Shown here piece by piece: positions 7,848 to 17,177 of a stretch of DNA of 64,000 bases (positions are counted from its first letter, which is position 1; each line of letters begins with the position of its first letter). The notes beneath the pieces are model-generated. The model saw only the letters and a list, made by a program, of their open reading frames with translations, searched no databases and had not been told where the DNA came from. The position numbers and the translations under genes are program-made. Origin of the DNA: Opimibacter sp041746735 (GTDB taxonomy: Bacteria; Bacteroidota; Bacteroidia; Chitinophagales; Saprospiraceae); contig JBGTGP010000024.1 in assembly GCA_041746735.1 (NCBI GenBank), forward strand, positions 58,694 to 122,693, in the 5' to 3' direction.

Positions 7848-9560
7848 TTACGTAGTTTCCTGCAGGCGCAATTGTGCAGCATGGATTTCATCCATGTTCC
7901 AGGTGATTTTATCCTCCAGATGAAACCCGGACAGTCGGTTGTGATAGTAATAGACCAACATCGGATTACGGGCTACTATGTTATCGCGGTTGTCTGCTTT
8001 CACCGGCCAGATGGCATGGAATGATCCGAGATACTTGATGCCATGCCGGATCATGGCGTCGATCTCCAGCGTATGGAGTTCCGCCTGCAGGAGGATCTTG
8101 TCTTCTTTTTCCAATTGGCGCAGGATCTGAAGATATTGCTCAAAGGTCTGACGGAAGAGGGAGATGGGAATCGTCAGCATGTCAACAGGTAATCGTAACA
8201 AGGCAAAGAGGTTCATCGAGGGAAACATCTTCACCAGGATGTTGAACGCTGTAAACGCGACGAGGTGACTGGTGAGCACGACATAATACCGTTCATAATT
8301 GTCTACGACTTTCTCCGCCAACTTACGGGTGTATACCGCTTCACGTTGCCGGTTGGCTTCGATCTGGCCATGCAGTGAAAAGAATTCCTGAATGTTGACA
8401 TGTTGTCCCCGGTCATCCACACTATTGGCTTGCGCATCCAATTTGTAGCCCAGCACGTCCATAGGTTCGCCAAAGGACAGATGGATCTCGCTGGATTGGG
8501 AAAAGAATTTCCAGGAAAAAGACAACAGGTTACGCAGACGTAGATTTTTTCTGCCTGAACCGGTATACTTTTCTTCACCGGTGGATTTCAGATACCCCGA
8601 TATCAGGCTTTGGGCTTCGAGTGTACAGTGATATCCTATGATCAGAGGTACAACGATAATCTTTTGCTGACCTCCGTGCTGAAAAATGGATCGTTGGGCA
8701 GACAGCAGAGAATTCAACAATCCATACTTCAGTTCACGCTCGATAGCACCGGATCTGGATCGTGTACCTCCGGGGAAGAACAGACTATTGGTGCCCCGTT
8801 CGAGCATGACCTGTGACATGATCTTAAGGCTGTCCAGGTAGATGGGATTTTTCTTTCTCCGATCCACCCGGTAAGCACCAAGTCGTGTCATATAATAGGC
8901 AAAGATCTCTGACTCATACAGGTTGAGACCCGCCCCGTAGGCAAAAGCGGGCAAACCCACTACCGCATCAAGGGCATACCCGATCAATATGCTGTCGAGA
9001 TTGGAGAGGTGGGTTGGTAGTACGACGACGGTCCCGTGCTGAAACATATTTCGCACATGATCTACATCACCCCGCAATTTGATTCGCTCGTAGAGTTTAT
9101 ATTTTGACGTCCAAAGTCGTCTGATATTTTTGCCGGCAGCGGCATTGAGGAGCCGCCTGAAAAACAGAGTTAGAAATTTACGGGCAAAAACAAACGTACT
9201 TTCCTTGAAATTGCCGGCGATCTCAGTTGTATAGCGGTGAATGATCCGCTTCAGTATCTCTTTGTTTTGTTCCTGCCGGAGATCTGGTCTTAAACTTTCA
9301 TGGGTCTGGACTTCATTGCGGATCCGTTTCCAGAATTGTTCTTCATTTGGGGGATCGACTTTCCAGCGGTTTTCCTTGAGACGGATTAGTTCCAGATAGC
9401 ATACTCTGGAGATCAGATCCCCTATACGATCACCATGCTTTTCGACAATGTGTTCTACCGTCAGCCGATCGACAGTTTCAATGAGGCCATCCCGGTCTTC
9501 ATAGAGTTTATGAATAGGCCAGTCCCGGATATTGGGCATGAGTGGCGGGTAAATTTTCAT
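7848..9560 (-). CDS. Glycerol-3-phosphate/1-acylglycerol-3-phosphate acyltransferase-like (PlsB-type)
   Basis: A 570-residue acyltransferase. The catalytic HX4D box is HLSNLD at residues 184-189, and the substrate-binding block FFPGGTRSRSG is at ~261-271, followed by KYGLLNS. A linker AYRVDRRKKNP (~229-239) is the usual third block. An N-terminal helical region of about 150 residues and a long C-terminal region with one or two hydrophobic stretches (FTAFNILVKMFPSMNLFALL) make it larger than PlsC and more like PlsB/GPAT-type enzymes of membrane phospholipid synthesis. It starts inside the stop of engB (4-bp ATGA overlap), so the two are translationally coupled. Confidence 0.82.
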   Translation of the reverse strand: MKIYPPLMPNIRDWPIHKLYEDRDGLIETVDRLTVEHIVEKHGDRIGDLISRVCYLELIRLKENRWKVDPPNEEQFWKRIRNEVQTHESLRPDLRQEQNKEILKRIIHRYTTEIAGNFKESTFVFARKFLTLFFRRLLNAAAGKNIRRLWTSKYKLYERIKLRGDVDHVRNMFQHGTVVVLPTHLSNLDSILIGYALDAVVGLPAFAYGAGLNLYESEIFAYYMTRLGAYRVDRRKKNPIYLDSLKIMSQVMLERGTNSLFFPGGTRSRSGAIERELKYGLLNSLLSAQRSIFQHGGQQKIIVVPLIIGYHCTLEAQSLISGYLKSTGEEKYTGSGRKNLRLRNLLSFSWKFFSQSSEIHLSFGEPMDVLGYKLDAQANSVDDRGQHVNIQEFFSLHGQIEANRQREAVYTRKLAEKVVDNYERYYVVLTSHLVAFTAFNILVKMFPSMNLFALLRLPVDMLTIPISLFRQTFEQYLQILRQLEKEDKILLQAELHTLEIDAMIRHGIKYLGSFHAIWPVKADNRDNIVARNPMLVYYYHNRLSGFHLEDKITWNMDEIHAAQLRLQETT

Positions 9561-10201
9561 TCGTTGTCCCGAGGGTGTTGGCTTGAAAAGATAGTATTCA
9601 GTTGATGAATATAGTCCAGCACCTCCATCCGGCCCAATTTGGCGACACTACTGGTAACAAAAAAGGGAGGCATTTCCTCCCATTCTTCGAGGATGGCTTG
9701 TTGATAAGCTACAAGGGCATTCTGGAGTTCTACCGTTTTTAATTTGTCTGATTTGGTAAACAGAATACAAAAGGGTATGCCATTCTGGCCGAGATGGTTC
9801 ATAAACTGCCGGTCATTCTCCTGTTGAATATGCCGGATATCAATCAGAAGAAAGGTACACACCAGGTTTTCGCGAGTACCAATATATCCGTCAATGAGGG
9901 CAGACCAGGCTCCCCGGGTTGATTTGGATACCTGGGCGTATCCATAGCCTGGCAGATCTGCTATAGCCCATTCCGGGGTGTCTTTTACGCGAAACAAATT
10001 AATAGATTGCGTTTTTCCCGGCTTTTTGGAGGTTCGGGCGATTTCATTTACCCCCGTAACATAATTGATAATGGAAGATTTCCCCACGTTTGAACGTCCT
10101 ATAAAACAGTACTCAGGCAGGTTCATATCCGGACATTGCCTTGCTTGCTGATAACTTCCGATATACTCCACAACCAGCTTGTCCTGCTCCATGATCCACA
10201 A
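9557..10201 (-). CDS. engB: Ribosome-biogenesis GTP-binding protein EngB/YsxC
   Basis: A 214-residue TRAFAC-class GTPase needed for large ribosomal subunit assembly. The G motifs are in place: G1 GRSNVGKS (residues 35-42), the G2-region PGKTQSINLF, G3 DLPGYGYA (82-89), G4 FTKSD (148-152) and G5 TSS. Length is near the family norm of ~200. The start could be residue 1 (10201) or Met4 (10192). It is first in the engB-acyltransferase-exonuclease unit. A near-match -7 box (TAACTTTA, 10223-10230 on the minus strand) is placed correctly for this gene. Confidence 0.95.
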   Translation of the reverse strand: MWIMEQDKLVVEYIGSYQQARQCPDMNLPEYCFIGRSNVGKSSIINYVTGVNEIARTSKKPGKTQSINLFRVKDTPEWAIADLPGYGYAQVSKSTRGAWSALIDGYIGTRENLVCTFLLIDIRHIQQENDRQFMNHLGQNGIPFCILFTKSDKLKTVELQNALVAYQQAILEEWEEMPPFFVTSSVAKLGRMEVLDYIHQLNTIFSSQHPRDNE

Positions 10202-10274
10202 TGCTATATATTAATTGAAGGTTAAAGTTACGATAACCAGCCCCATTGGTATAATCTGCCACGAAATAAGGCGT

Positions 10275-10282
10275 TACCTTTG
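10275..10282 (+). promoter_or_regulatory. TAnnTTTG -7 box
   Basis: TACCTTTG is an exact match, 16 nt before ATG 10299. It decides the start of the following gene, because the longer in-frame start at 10215 lies upstream of it. Confidence 0.6.
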
Positions 10283-10298
10283 GCATCACATTTCTGAT

Positions 10299-10949
10299 AT
10301 GATAAGCAGGTTTTTTTGGCTATTGGGGTTGATATCTGGCATCCTTCTCACTACGGAAGCGTCTGTAGCTCAAGTACGCCCGGGCATAAAGTTCGGGGCC
10401 TCTACCCCTGATATTACCCCCAAAGACATCCTGGTCACCCTGCCATCAGGTGAAAATTATTACAAAATTGCAGTACAGGATGCCCGATATGGTGTACATG
10501 GAGGCGCCTTCGTTCAAGTACAGATCGGAGGGTTCTTCTTTCAACCTGAAGTCCTGTTCAATTCCTCAAGCACAGATTACAGAGTGGATTCTATTTTTAC
10601 CCCTGGTGGTGGATCTGATGTATTCAGAGATTCCTATCGTCAATTGGATTTTCCCCTTATACTGGGCTTGAAAACCGGCCCGGTTCGTTTAGGCGGCGGG
10701 CCCATAGGCCATTTGCATTTGTCTGATGACAGTGGGTTTGACAAATATCCTGATTTCAATGCCTTAGTAAAGGATCTAACTTGGGGTTGGCAGGCGGGTG
10801 TTGGACTGGATCTCTGGAAAATTCATATCGATGTGCGATTTGAAGGCAACTTCTCCTCATTAGGTGAAGAAATAACTTTTTTTGGCCGCAAGTTTGATTT
10901 TGCGACAAATAATAACCGTTTTATTGCTTCCCTGGGTTTTTCTTTCTGA
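10299..10949 (+). CDS. Outer-membrane beta-barrel (porin-family) protein
   Basis: A 216-residue exported protein of the Bacteroidota outer-membrane beta-barrel type. It has a signal peptide (a hydrophobic FFWLLGLISGILLT core, cleavage near SVAQV). Alternating hydrophobic strands follow: GGAFVQVQIGGFFFQPEVLFN, LDFPLILGLKTGPVRLGGG, GWQAGVGLDLW, and a last strand ending in FIASLGFSF with the C-terminal aromatic typical of BAM substrates. A short eight-stranded barrel is likely. A similar gene follows 150 bp downstream on the same strand. No substrate can be assigned. Confidence 0.75.
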   Translation: MISRFFWLLGLISGILLTTEASVAQVRPGIKFGASTPDITPKDILVTLPSGENYYKIAVQDARYGVHGGAFVQVQIGGFFFQPEVLFNSSSTDYRVDSIFTPGGGSDVFRDSYRQLDFPLILGLKTGPVRLGGGPIGHLHLSDDSGFDKYPDFNALVKDLTWGWQAGVGLDLWKIHIDVRFEGNFSSLGEEITFFGRKFDFATNNNRFIASLGFSF

Positions 10950-11103
10950 GCCAGACCGTTTTTCCTTATTTCGCTGTTGTTTACCAAGTGTTAAAGTATA
11001 GTAAATAACCCTACTATTTTTCATTTCATGAACGATAGTCGTGAATCCTGACGTTTAGGCCACACGAGCACATTACTATTTCATTTATCCAATAAACCCT
11101 GCC

Positions 11104-11763
11104 ATGTACACCCGCACTAGTATTGCCATTCTCCTTGTTATCCATATATTCTTCTCCCCTGCCCTTTCAGCTCAATGGTCTATGCATTTCACCGCTGGTG
11201 TTTCTCCCCAGCAGACACCTGCAGGCCACCACATTTTTGTCAATCGGTCAAGTGCCAAGGATGAATTTCGTTTTGATCTTGCACGGGTAAATGCATCCTA
11301 CGCTGTCGGTCTTGGAACACGACTCGATTTCCATCCATTTTTCCTGACGACAGATGCCTTGTTCACGACCCGACAATCTGACTATGATATCAAATACACC
11401 TATGTAGGCAATGGCCGGACAGATCAGGCTACTCAATATACCGAGCGCATGAATTTGTTACAGTTTCCCGTTTCATTAGGCGTACAATTGGGCGCCATAG
11501 ATGTTAACAGCGGATTTGTTCCCCAATGGGTCATCCGCCATTCCACAGAGCTAGACCAAATCACAGGCTACCATCAGGATCTTAAAAAATTTAGATTTGG
11601 TTGGCATACGGGTATTGGGGCACGGATTTCTAATGTGCGTATCGGAATGGACTGGCAAATGGATTTTAACAATTATGCCGATCATGCCTACATCGGTGAT
11701 CAAAGTATGGAGCTGAAGGGTCGCTCTTCCAGATGGATGGCGACTATAGGCTATCAATTCTAG
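11104..11763 (+). CDS. Outer-membrane beta-barrel (porin-family) protein
   Basis: A 219-residue exported barrel protein, apparently a distant relative of the gene at 10299. The signal peptide is at residues ~1-23 (cleavage near ALSAQ). Barrel-strand patterns include AVGLGTRLDFHPFFLTTDALF, LLQFPVSLGVQLGAI, FGWHTGIGARISNVRIGMDWQMDFN and a C-terminal WMATIGYQF. It follows the other barrel gene by 154 bp with no strong -7 box in the gap, so it may be co-transcribed with it. Role unknown. Confidence 0.7.
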   Translation: MYTRTSIAILLVIHIFFSPALSAQWSMHFTAGVSPQQTPAGHHIFVNRSSAKDEFRFDLARVNASYAVGLGTRLDFHPFFLTTDALFTTRQSDYDIKYTYVGNGRTDQATQYTERMNLLQFPVSLGVQLGAIDVNSGFVPQWVIRHSTELDQITGYHQDLKKFRFGWHTGIGARISNVRIGMDWQMDFNNYADHAYIGDQSMELKGRSSRWMATIGYQF

Positions 11764-11790
11764 CCAAAAGACTTCATACCATTCTTTTGG
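11764..11790. terminator. Bidirectional terminator between convergent genes
   Basis: CCAAAAGA and TCTTTTGG form a perfect 8-bp stem around an 11-nt loop, directly after the stop of the barrel gene and 10 bp before the end of the convergent minus-strand gene. T residues are within the arms rather than a long tract, so termination strength is uncertain. Confidence 0.5.
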
Positions 11791-11800
11791 ACAAATGTTC

Positions 11801-12583
11801 TTACTGCATATGTTCCAGAAGAACAGACTGTGCGTAGATTTCTGGTTCGATTTCTGTCATTCTGGCCCTTAGCAATGCCTCTGTTTCATCGGCTCTGGTC
11901 ATCGTCCATACATACAGCTGTTCGGTATTTGGATGCTTCCCGGCTTTAGAAAAATAACGTTGGGCTGCCCGGGTGACTTTCTGTAAGTATCTGTTGTATA
12001 ATTGGTGCGATCGTGAAATGCTTTTCCGGAGTATCGATATTAAAAACCGATTGCCATTATAGGTCAGCAAGTCTTCCGGCACATCGCAGATGTCATCGTT
12101 GATCTCAGTGATCCGGTCATAATACACCCAGGCATTGACCGGCCATGATTTTTTCAGGGAAGGCGCCGCAGCATAGATCAACATGCGAATCAGCCGCACA
12201 TCACATGATTTGGTGGTGTAGAACTTTTTAAACGATACGCGTGTCGGCCAACAGTCTTTCCGCATCCCTTTCTCAATGGCTTCATATACCCGGATTTCGC
12301 GGAACAGTTTTTCCTGTTTCTTTTTGGATGGGTAGAAAACGGAGAGTGCATCATGCATACTGGCCCATCGCAGGGCTAGTATTTTGGGATCTAAAATCCA
12401 CTGGCTTTCGAGATAGGCATCCAGCTGATAAATCTGAAATTGAAGGTCATGCAATTGTCCGACAAAGACTGGATCGGCATCCAGGCCACTCATGTGAAGC
12501 AGTGCGGTTAGCTTTCTGTATTCAAAAAGTTCAGTAATCTTCACCCGGATGGCAGCATCATCTGCATATTTTAGAAAGGCCAT
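11801..12583 (-). CDS. Hypothetical all-helical protein, possible class I isoprenoid-synthase-like fold
   Basis: A 260-residue soluble protein with no signal peptide, rich in predicted alpha helix. I do not recognise a named family with certainty. The one notable segment is YYDRITEINDDICDVPEDL at about residues 154-172, whose spaced acids resemble the Asp-rich metal motif of class I isoprenoid synthases. Basic and aromatic residues lie nearby (TYNGNRFLISILRK). A second NSE/DTE-type motif was not found with confidence. It starts 5 bp after the stop of the large T9SS gene on the same strand, so it is probably in the same transcript, which is an unexpected pairing. Treat any enzymatic role as speculation. 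Confidence 0.5.
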   Translation of the reverse strand: MAFLKYADDAAIRVKITELFEYRKLTALLHMSGLDADPVFVGQLHDLQFQIYQLDAYLESQWILDPKILALRWASMHDALSVFYPSKKKQEKLFREIRVYEAIEKGMRKDCWPTRVSFKKFYTTKSCDVRLIRMLIYAAAPSLKKSWPVNAWVYYDRITEINDDICDVPEDLLTYNGNRFLISILRKSISRSHQLYNRYLQKVTRAAQRYFSKAGKHPNTEQLYVWTMTRADETEALLRARMTEIEPEIYAQSVLLEHMQ

Positions 12584-12588
12584 AGGGG

Positions 12589-15500
12589 TTATTCGACCTT
12601 GAAAATACGCTGTACAATCAGGTGCTGACCCGGACGAAAGACCACATAATACAGACCGGAAGGATAGGCTCCTAAATACAGTTCACCATGATACGTTTCG
12701 TCATAGCGCACCACACTACCATGGTGCAAGATTTCACCGGCTGGACTCATTAGGGTGAAATCTGTAAATACCCCATCATGGGTAAAACGGGCCTCTATCA
12801 GGAAACGGTCTTTTCCCGGATTAGGTGAAATCCGGATAAAATGCTCGCCTGGAATGGAGGACATACTGACGTTGACCGAAACTTCAACGGTATCCTTTAC
12901 TGTACAACCCAAACTATCACGGATCGTGACGATATAGAGACCTGGTTCGAGCATGACAAAACTCGAATCCTGACCGAAAGCCCCACCTTGCAAACTATAC
13001 GTAACAGGACCGTTTGCACCGGATGTGGTGACATGGATCTCCCCAACGTCTCCGCCGGATGCAGGCACAGTAGATATAATAGCCTGTAACTGGCAGCCGA
13101 GAATTTCCACCACTATGGTTGCGGAACACCCGGCATCATCCAACGCTAAAACGGTATACACGCCTGGTGTCAATCCGGAAAATAAACCGGATGATTGCAA
13201 TGTCATGCCTCCATCCAGACTATACCGTATTTGGCCAAGACCGTTTATGGATTCAGCCATAATCACCCCATCAATGTTTTCAGGATCGGAGGTATGACTC
13301 ACACCGGCCATAACAGTCAGCATACAAGTATCTGTCACGCAAAACTGATTGGATGACTGACTTCCAAAATTAGGACGACTCAGACTCGCCACCACCTGCC
13401 CATGGTGATTGGTAATTTCAAAATAACCTTTGGGCCCCTGATTCATACCATCACCATATGCATCAAAAATGGTAAAGAGGTAACACCTCTCCGGATTTAG
13501 ACAAAAGCTTGAAAAATGAAAGGATTGTGGCACGGCGTAGGGCCCTCCGGAAGCGATGATATTTTGTTGTTCATCGCTCAATTGCCAGGTGGTTTCATTT
13601 GGGAAATTGTCCGTTTTCAACGAAAGGGAAAAGGTCTTACCTTCAGTGAAGGCTACAAGCATCCATTCAGGCTCATTATTCGTCGGTACTTCATCGGATT
13701 CCTGATTGACTTCCAGCACACTTACGGCTATGATATTGCTGCCCTCTGTCAGATCAGGCGTTGTAAATACATACTCAATTTCAGCTTGAAAAGCCAGGTT
13801 ACCACTCCATGCAATCGTGTCAACCGGAATACCGTTGAGCACAATTTGCAGAGCAAGGGAGGTGATGGTTTCAAAACCGTTATTCCGTATGTAGAGACCA
13901 TGATCCGCACTTTGGGCACATAACGCTCCTTCATCACTCCGCGGAATATATTCCAGCACCACATCCCGCGAAGCATACTTATGGATGACAAGGGAAAGGG
14001 TATCATTCAGTGCATTATCGTCCGCATCCAGAAATGTAGCGATACGGATTGGATACACACCCGGATTTTCCAGCAATACCGGTACAGAAAAAGTGTATAG
14101 CAGCGTCTCATCGATGCGTAAACTATCGACTCCCGCTGCTTCGGTCACCCAGTTTCCTTCATTGAACTGATATCCGACACTGAAATCAGCCACGGAGCGA
14201 AGGCCCCGGTTCAGAATGGCTATCCGGACTTCCTGCTCTCCAAGGATATTATCATTCACCGGAGTTTCCAGTCGTACAGGGAAAACATCGGTGGTATCAC
14301 GATGTGCTTTGAACGCCACGATCCGGGTCCCCCATTGATTGTTAGAAGGCATATACTGGCCGGCAAACCAAAACGTCGCATCATCTGAAGGATCCACAGA
14401 CATGGAAGCATAGTCACCGAAACGATCAAATCCCTGACTGCCACTACCCGATGCAAATTCGAATTCCTCAAATGACATGACACCAGGAGGGTCGGTAGCA
14501 TATCGCCCTGTATAGCGAAGTGAAGGAAATTTGGTGTAACCGGAAACGGAATAGGCCAGTCCGATATTTCCCATACCATCTATGCCGATCGAGGACATAA
14601 AACGATGAATGCCATCATCAGATCCGATTGTACCCTCTTGAAAAATATGCCAGTCGGCTTCAGTTGTTTTCCGCATTTCCATCCATCGTATACCCGCCAC
14701 ATTATCCCCGGTGACATCTACCATAAAGCACATCACAAAAGATTCGTGTGTTCCGAAATTCCGATACTGGGCTTTGTTGGTGATAATCCATTGAGCACCA
14801 TCTATGCCCTGTTGATTAGGTTGGGGCACACATGAAAAACCTCCGGTATTTTCAAGCTGACACCCATCGGTATCAAATGGTGTTGCAGGCAACGAGGTGA
14901 CCTCAATCCGGGACAGGGCCATCGTATCCCAGTTGGTAAATATTTTATATAGGATTATTTCATCTTGTTGGGTAGAACCCCAGTCGTCGTCATTGAGTTT
15001 CACGACCAGACCCGGACTCCCGGGCGGTGGTGGTGTAAGTCCATCCCAGTCCACAGGTTGGCCAACTTCAAAAGATACGGCACCAATTTTAGGAACCGTA
15101 AGACGCTGTATACGTGCCATCGGTGCTCCGGCGAGGATATCTTCCCGGTTGATAGCGTAAATCGGGAAATTGTTTCCAAATTCATTTGTGGTCAGATAAT
15201 ATGCATCGGGCCAGATGCCATATTTCGGAAAGTCCGGAAATCGGGGCGTTTGAAAAGCATAAGCATCCCAACTTCCCAGCGGATCTCCAGTATGTGAAAT
15301 TGCCACCAATACTCTGTTGTTGGAGGGAAATTCGGTTAAAAACCAACGGTCTACTTCCTGGTCGTACAGTATGATGGGATCACCTGCAGACGATTGCTGT
15401 ACCTGACTCCAGATGGTGTTGGCCCGGATATCCCCACTGACTGGAATTCCGGCTTTGTCATATACCCTGAATAAGGTCGCATTGACAATCTCAACATAAT

Positions 15501-15939
15501 AATCCTTACCCACATCACCATTTACATCCGGAGGTGTAGCTCCGGAAGCCGACTGAGGTATTCCTTCCACATTGATCAAGGGAAGAATCGTATTCATAAG
15601 AGTACGATGACCTGAAAGATCTGCCAGGGGGTCGGCGCCTTGTGGAAGGGCATCCGGTCTATGCGTTGTAAGCGTACGGCGTCCTCCAAAATTGGGAATA
15701 ATCCTGGGCTTATGTAGTTTTCGATCCTTAAGTTTTTCCGGGTCCGTCAGAGGCATGTTGGCTGATTCCCGAAGGGGTCTGGTTGTTCCCAACTTGACGG
15801 CAAAACTCTCTTCCGCCGTAAAATAGGTCTGCCCGTTAAGATATCCGGATATAAGAAGCGTACCAAAAATCAGGGCCAGGCAAACACCCCTTTTGTTTAT
15901 AGAAAGGGGTTCTGATCGGGAAGGGAAAAATAGATTCAT
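12589..15939 (-). CDS. Large T9SS-sorted surface protein with SprB-like repeats
   Basis: A protein of about 1,116 residues. The start at 15939 puts a signal peptide (basic stretch, then VCLALIFGTLLISGYLNGQ) at the N-terminus; longer in-frame starts lie upstream of the -7 box. The first ~600 residues look like a secreted beta-rich module (TPPDVNGDVGKDYYVEIVN, repeated YDQEVDRWFLTEF-type strands) seen in Bacteroidota exoproteins. CARDB-like segments follow (residues ~570-780). Then come one or two SprB-like repeats (IRYSLDGGMTLQSSGLFSGL and VTYSLQGGAFGQDSSF with GxYTVxxxDxxGC endings), and a C-terminal T9SS sorting domain (ISPNPGKDRFLIEA, YPSGLYYVVF). It is likely displayed on or shed from the surface; a role in adhesion or motility is inference. 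Confidence 0.75.
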   Translation of the reverse strand: MNLFFPSRSEPLSINKRGVCLALIFGTLLISGYLNGQTYFTAEESFAVKLGTTRPLRESANMPLTDPEKLKDRKLHKPRIIPNFGGRRTLTTHRPDALPQGADPLADLSGHRTLMNTILPLINVEGIPQSASGATPPDVNGDVGKDYYVEIVNATLFRVYDKAGIPVSGDIRANTIWSQVQQSSAGDPIILYDQEVDRWFLTEFPSNNRVLVAISHTGDPLGSWDAYAFQTPRFPDFPKYGIWPDAYYLTTNEFGNNFPIYAINREDILAGAPMARIQRLTVPKIGAVSFEVGQPVDWDGLTPPPPGSPGLVVKLNDDDWGSTQQDEIILYKIFTNWDTMALSRIEVTSLPATPFDTDGCQLENTGGFSCVPQPNQQGIDGAQWIITNKAQYRNFGTHESFVMCFMVDVTGDNVAGIRWMEMRKTTEADWHIFQEGTIGSDDGIHRFMSSIGIDGMGNIGLAYSVSGYTKFPSLRYTGRYATDPPGVMSFEEFEFASGSGSQGFDRFGDYASMSVDPSDDATFWFAGQYMPSNNQWGTRIVAFKAHRDTTDVFPVRLETPVNDNILGEQEVRIAILNRGLRSVADFSVGYQFNEGNWVTEAAGVDSLRIDETLLYTFSVPVLLENPGVYPIRIATFLDADDNALNDTLSLVIHKYASRDVVLEYIPRSDEGALCAQSADHGLYIRNNGFETITSLALQIVLNGIPVDTIAWSGNLAFQAEIEYVFTTPDLTEGSNIIAVSVLEVNQESDEVPTNNEPEWMLVAFTEGKTFSLSLKTDNFPNETTWQLSDEQQNIIASGGPYAVPQSFHFSSFCLNPERCYLFTIFDAYGDGMNQGPKGYFEITNHHGQVVASLSRPNFGSQSSNQFCVTDTCMLTVMAGVSHTSDPENIDGVIMAESINGLGQIRYSLDGGMTLQSSGLFSGLTPGVYTVLALDDAGCSATIVVEILGCQLQAIISTVPASGGDVGEIHVTTSGANGPVTYSLQGGAFGQDSSFVMLEPGLYIVTIRDSLGCTVKDTVEVSVNVSMSSIPGEHFIRISPNPGKDRFLIEARFTHDGVFTDFTLMSPAGEILHHGSVVRYDETYHGELYLGAYPSGLYYVVFRPGQHLIVQRIFKVE

Positions 15940-15943
15940 ATCC

Positions 15944-15951
15944 CAAATGTA
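15944..15951 (-). promoter_or_regulatory. TAnnTTTG -7 box, 4 nt before ATG
   Basis: On the minus strand TACATTTG is followed by GGAT and then the ATG at 15939. The expected transcription start coincides with or adjoins the start codon, predicting a leaderless mRNA. Confidence 0.6.
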
Positions 15952-16020
15952 GCCAAAAAGTTTATTTGAATTAACCAGATTTTGATGCATCTGCTCCATC
16001 CTTGACAACCTTTGCCCACT

Positions 16021-16028
16021 TATATTTG
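16021..16028 (+). promoter_or_regulatory. TAnnTTTG -7 box for the amidohydrolase gene
   Basis: TATATTTG is an exact match, 35 nt before ATG 16064. A TTG at 16002-16004 lies 16 bp upstream and may serve as the -33 element. Confidence 0.65.
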
Positions 16029-16063
16029 TATGCAGATAATCGGTTTTTGAATCTATACCACCT

Positions 16064-17170
16064 ATGCACGTATTTATTTTTGTGATCGCCCTCCTCTTTG
16101 TATCCATGTCTCTCATGAGTCAGCAAAATGCACCGCTGGAAATTAACATGGACTTCGAGGCCTATGACCCCCCCTCAACGCTTGTCGTTCCAGAGCATCC
16201 CATCACCCGCGCCAAATACCCGTTTGTAGATGTGCACAGCCATCATTGGGATATGCAGAAAGCCGATCTGTCAAAGTTGGTACGTGAAATGGATGAATTA
16301 AATATGGCGGTCAATGTGAATCTGAGTGGTCGTGGTGGACGGATTCTCCAGGGTATGACGCAGAGCATCGATTCTCAGAAATATGCTTCACGTCTGGTGG
16401 TTTTCACCAATATCGAATTAAGGTCGATTGATGAATCCGACTGGGTGGAGAATACACTGGCCCAATTAGAGCATGATGTACATGCTGGTGCGAAAGGCCT
16501 CAAATTGTATAAGAGTCAAGGCATGTTTAACAAAGATTCATCTGGAAACCGAATCCCGTTAAATCATCTTAAATTGGATGCCGTCTGGCGTAAGTGCGCT
16601 GCACTCCGGATACCAGTACTGATCCATGCTGCAGATCCTAAACCATTTTGGGAGCCACTGGACAGCCTGAATGAACGATGGCTCGAATTAAAATTACGTC
16701 CCGGACGAAAGCGAAATAATGAGGATCCTGCACCCTGGTCCACCATCATTGGGGAGCAGCACGATGTTATTCGCCGCCACCCCAATACCATTTTTATAAA
16801 TGCACATTTCGGCTGGTTTGCACATCACCTCGATACCCTTTCCATGTTACTGGATGAAATGCCCAATATGTATATCGAGTTTGGAGCCGTCATCGCTGAG
16901 TTGGGCCGACAACCCCGTCAGGCAAAAGCATTTTTCACACGGTATCAGAACCGAATCCTTTTTGGAAAAGATGCCTACGTTCCAGAGGAGTATCACACCT
17001 ATTTCAGAGTGCTGGAAACCGCGGATGAGTACTTCCCCTATTACAAAAGATATCACGCTTTCTGGCGTATGTATGGCCTGCAACTGGAAGATGAGGTGCT
17101 CAGAAAAATATACTATCAAAACGCACTTCGCATTATTCCGGGACTGGATCCTTCTCTATTTCCAGGGTAG
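16064..17170 (+). CDS. Exported amidohydrolase-family protein (amidohydrolase 2 type)
   Basis: A 368-residue TIM-barrel metal-dependent hydrolase with a signal peptide (FVIALLFVSMSLMSQ). Metal ligands of the amidohydrolase superfamily can be read in order: HxH in FVDVHSHHWD near residue 55, a Lys in GAKGLKLYKSQG, His in VLIHAADP, His in FINAHFGWF, and Asp in ILFGKDAY. The FINAHFGW and FGKDAY spacing is that of the PF04909 (amidohydrolase 2) group, which includes decarboxylases and hydrolases. Export to the periplasm is unusual enough to note, but such exported members occur in Bacteroidota. It has its own promoter, divergent from the T9SS gene. Substrate unknown. Confidence 0.78.
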   Translation: MHVFIFVIALLFVSMSLMSQQNAPLEINMDFEAYDPPSTLVVPEHPITRAKYPFVDVHSHHWDMQKADLSKLVREMDELNMAVNVNLSGRGGRILQGMTQSIDSQKYASRLVVFTNIELRSIDESDWVENTLAQLEHDVHAGAKGLKLYKSQGMFNKDSSGNRIPLNHLKLDAVWRKCAALRIPVLIHAADPKPFWEPLDSLNERWLELKLRPGRKRNNEDPAPWSTIIGEQHDVIRRHPNTIFINAHFGWFAHHLDTLSMLLDEMPNMYIEFGAVIAELGRQPRQAKAFFTRYQNRILFGKDAYVPEEYHTYFRVLETADEYFPYYKRYHAFWRMYGLQLEDEVLRKIYYQNALRIIPGLDPSLFPG

Positions 17171-17177
17171 CTTCCCG

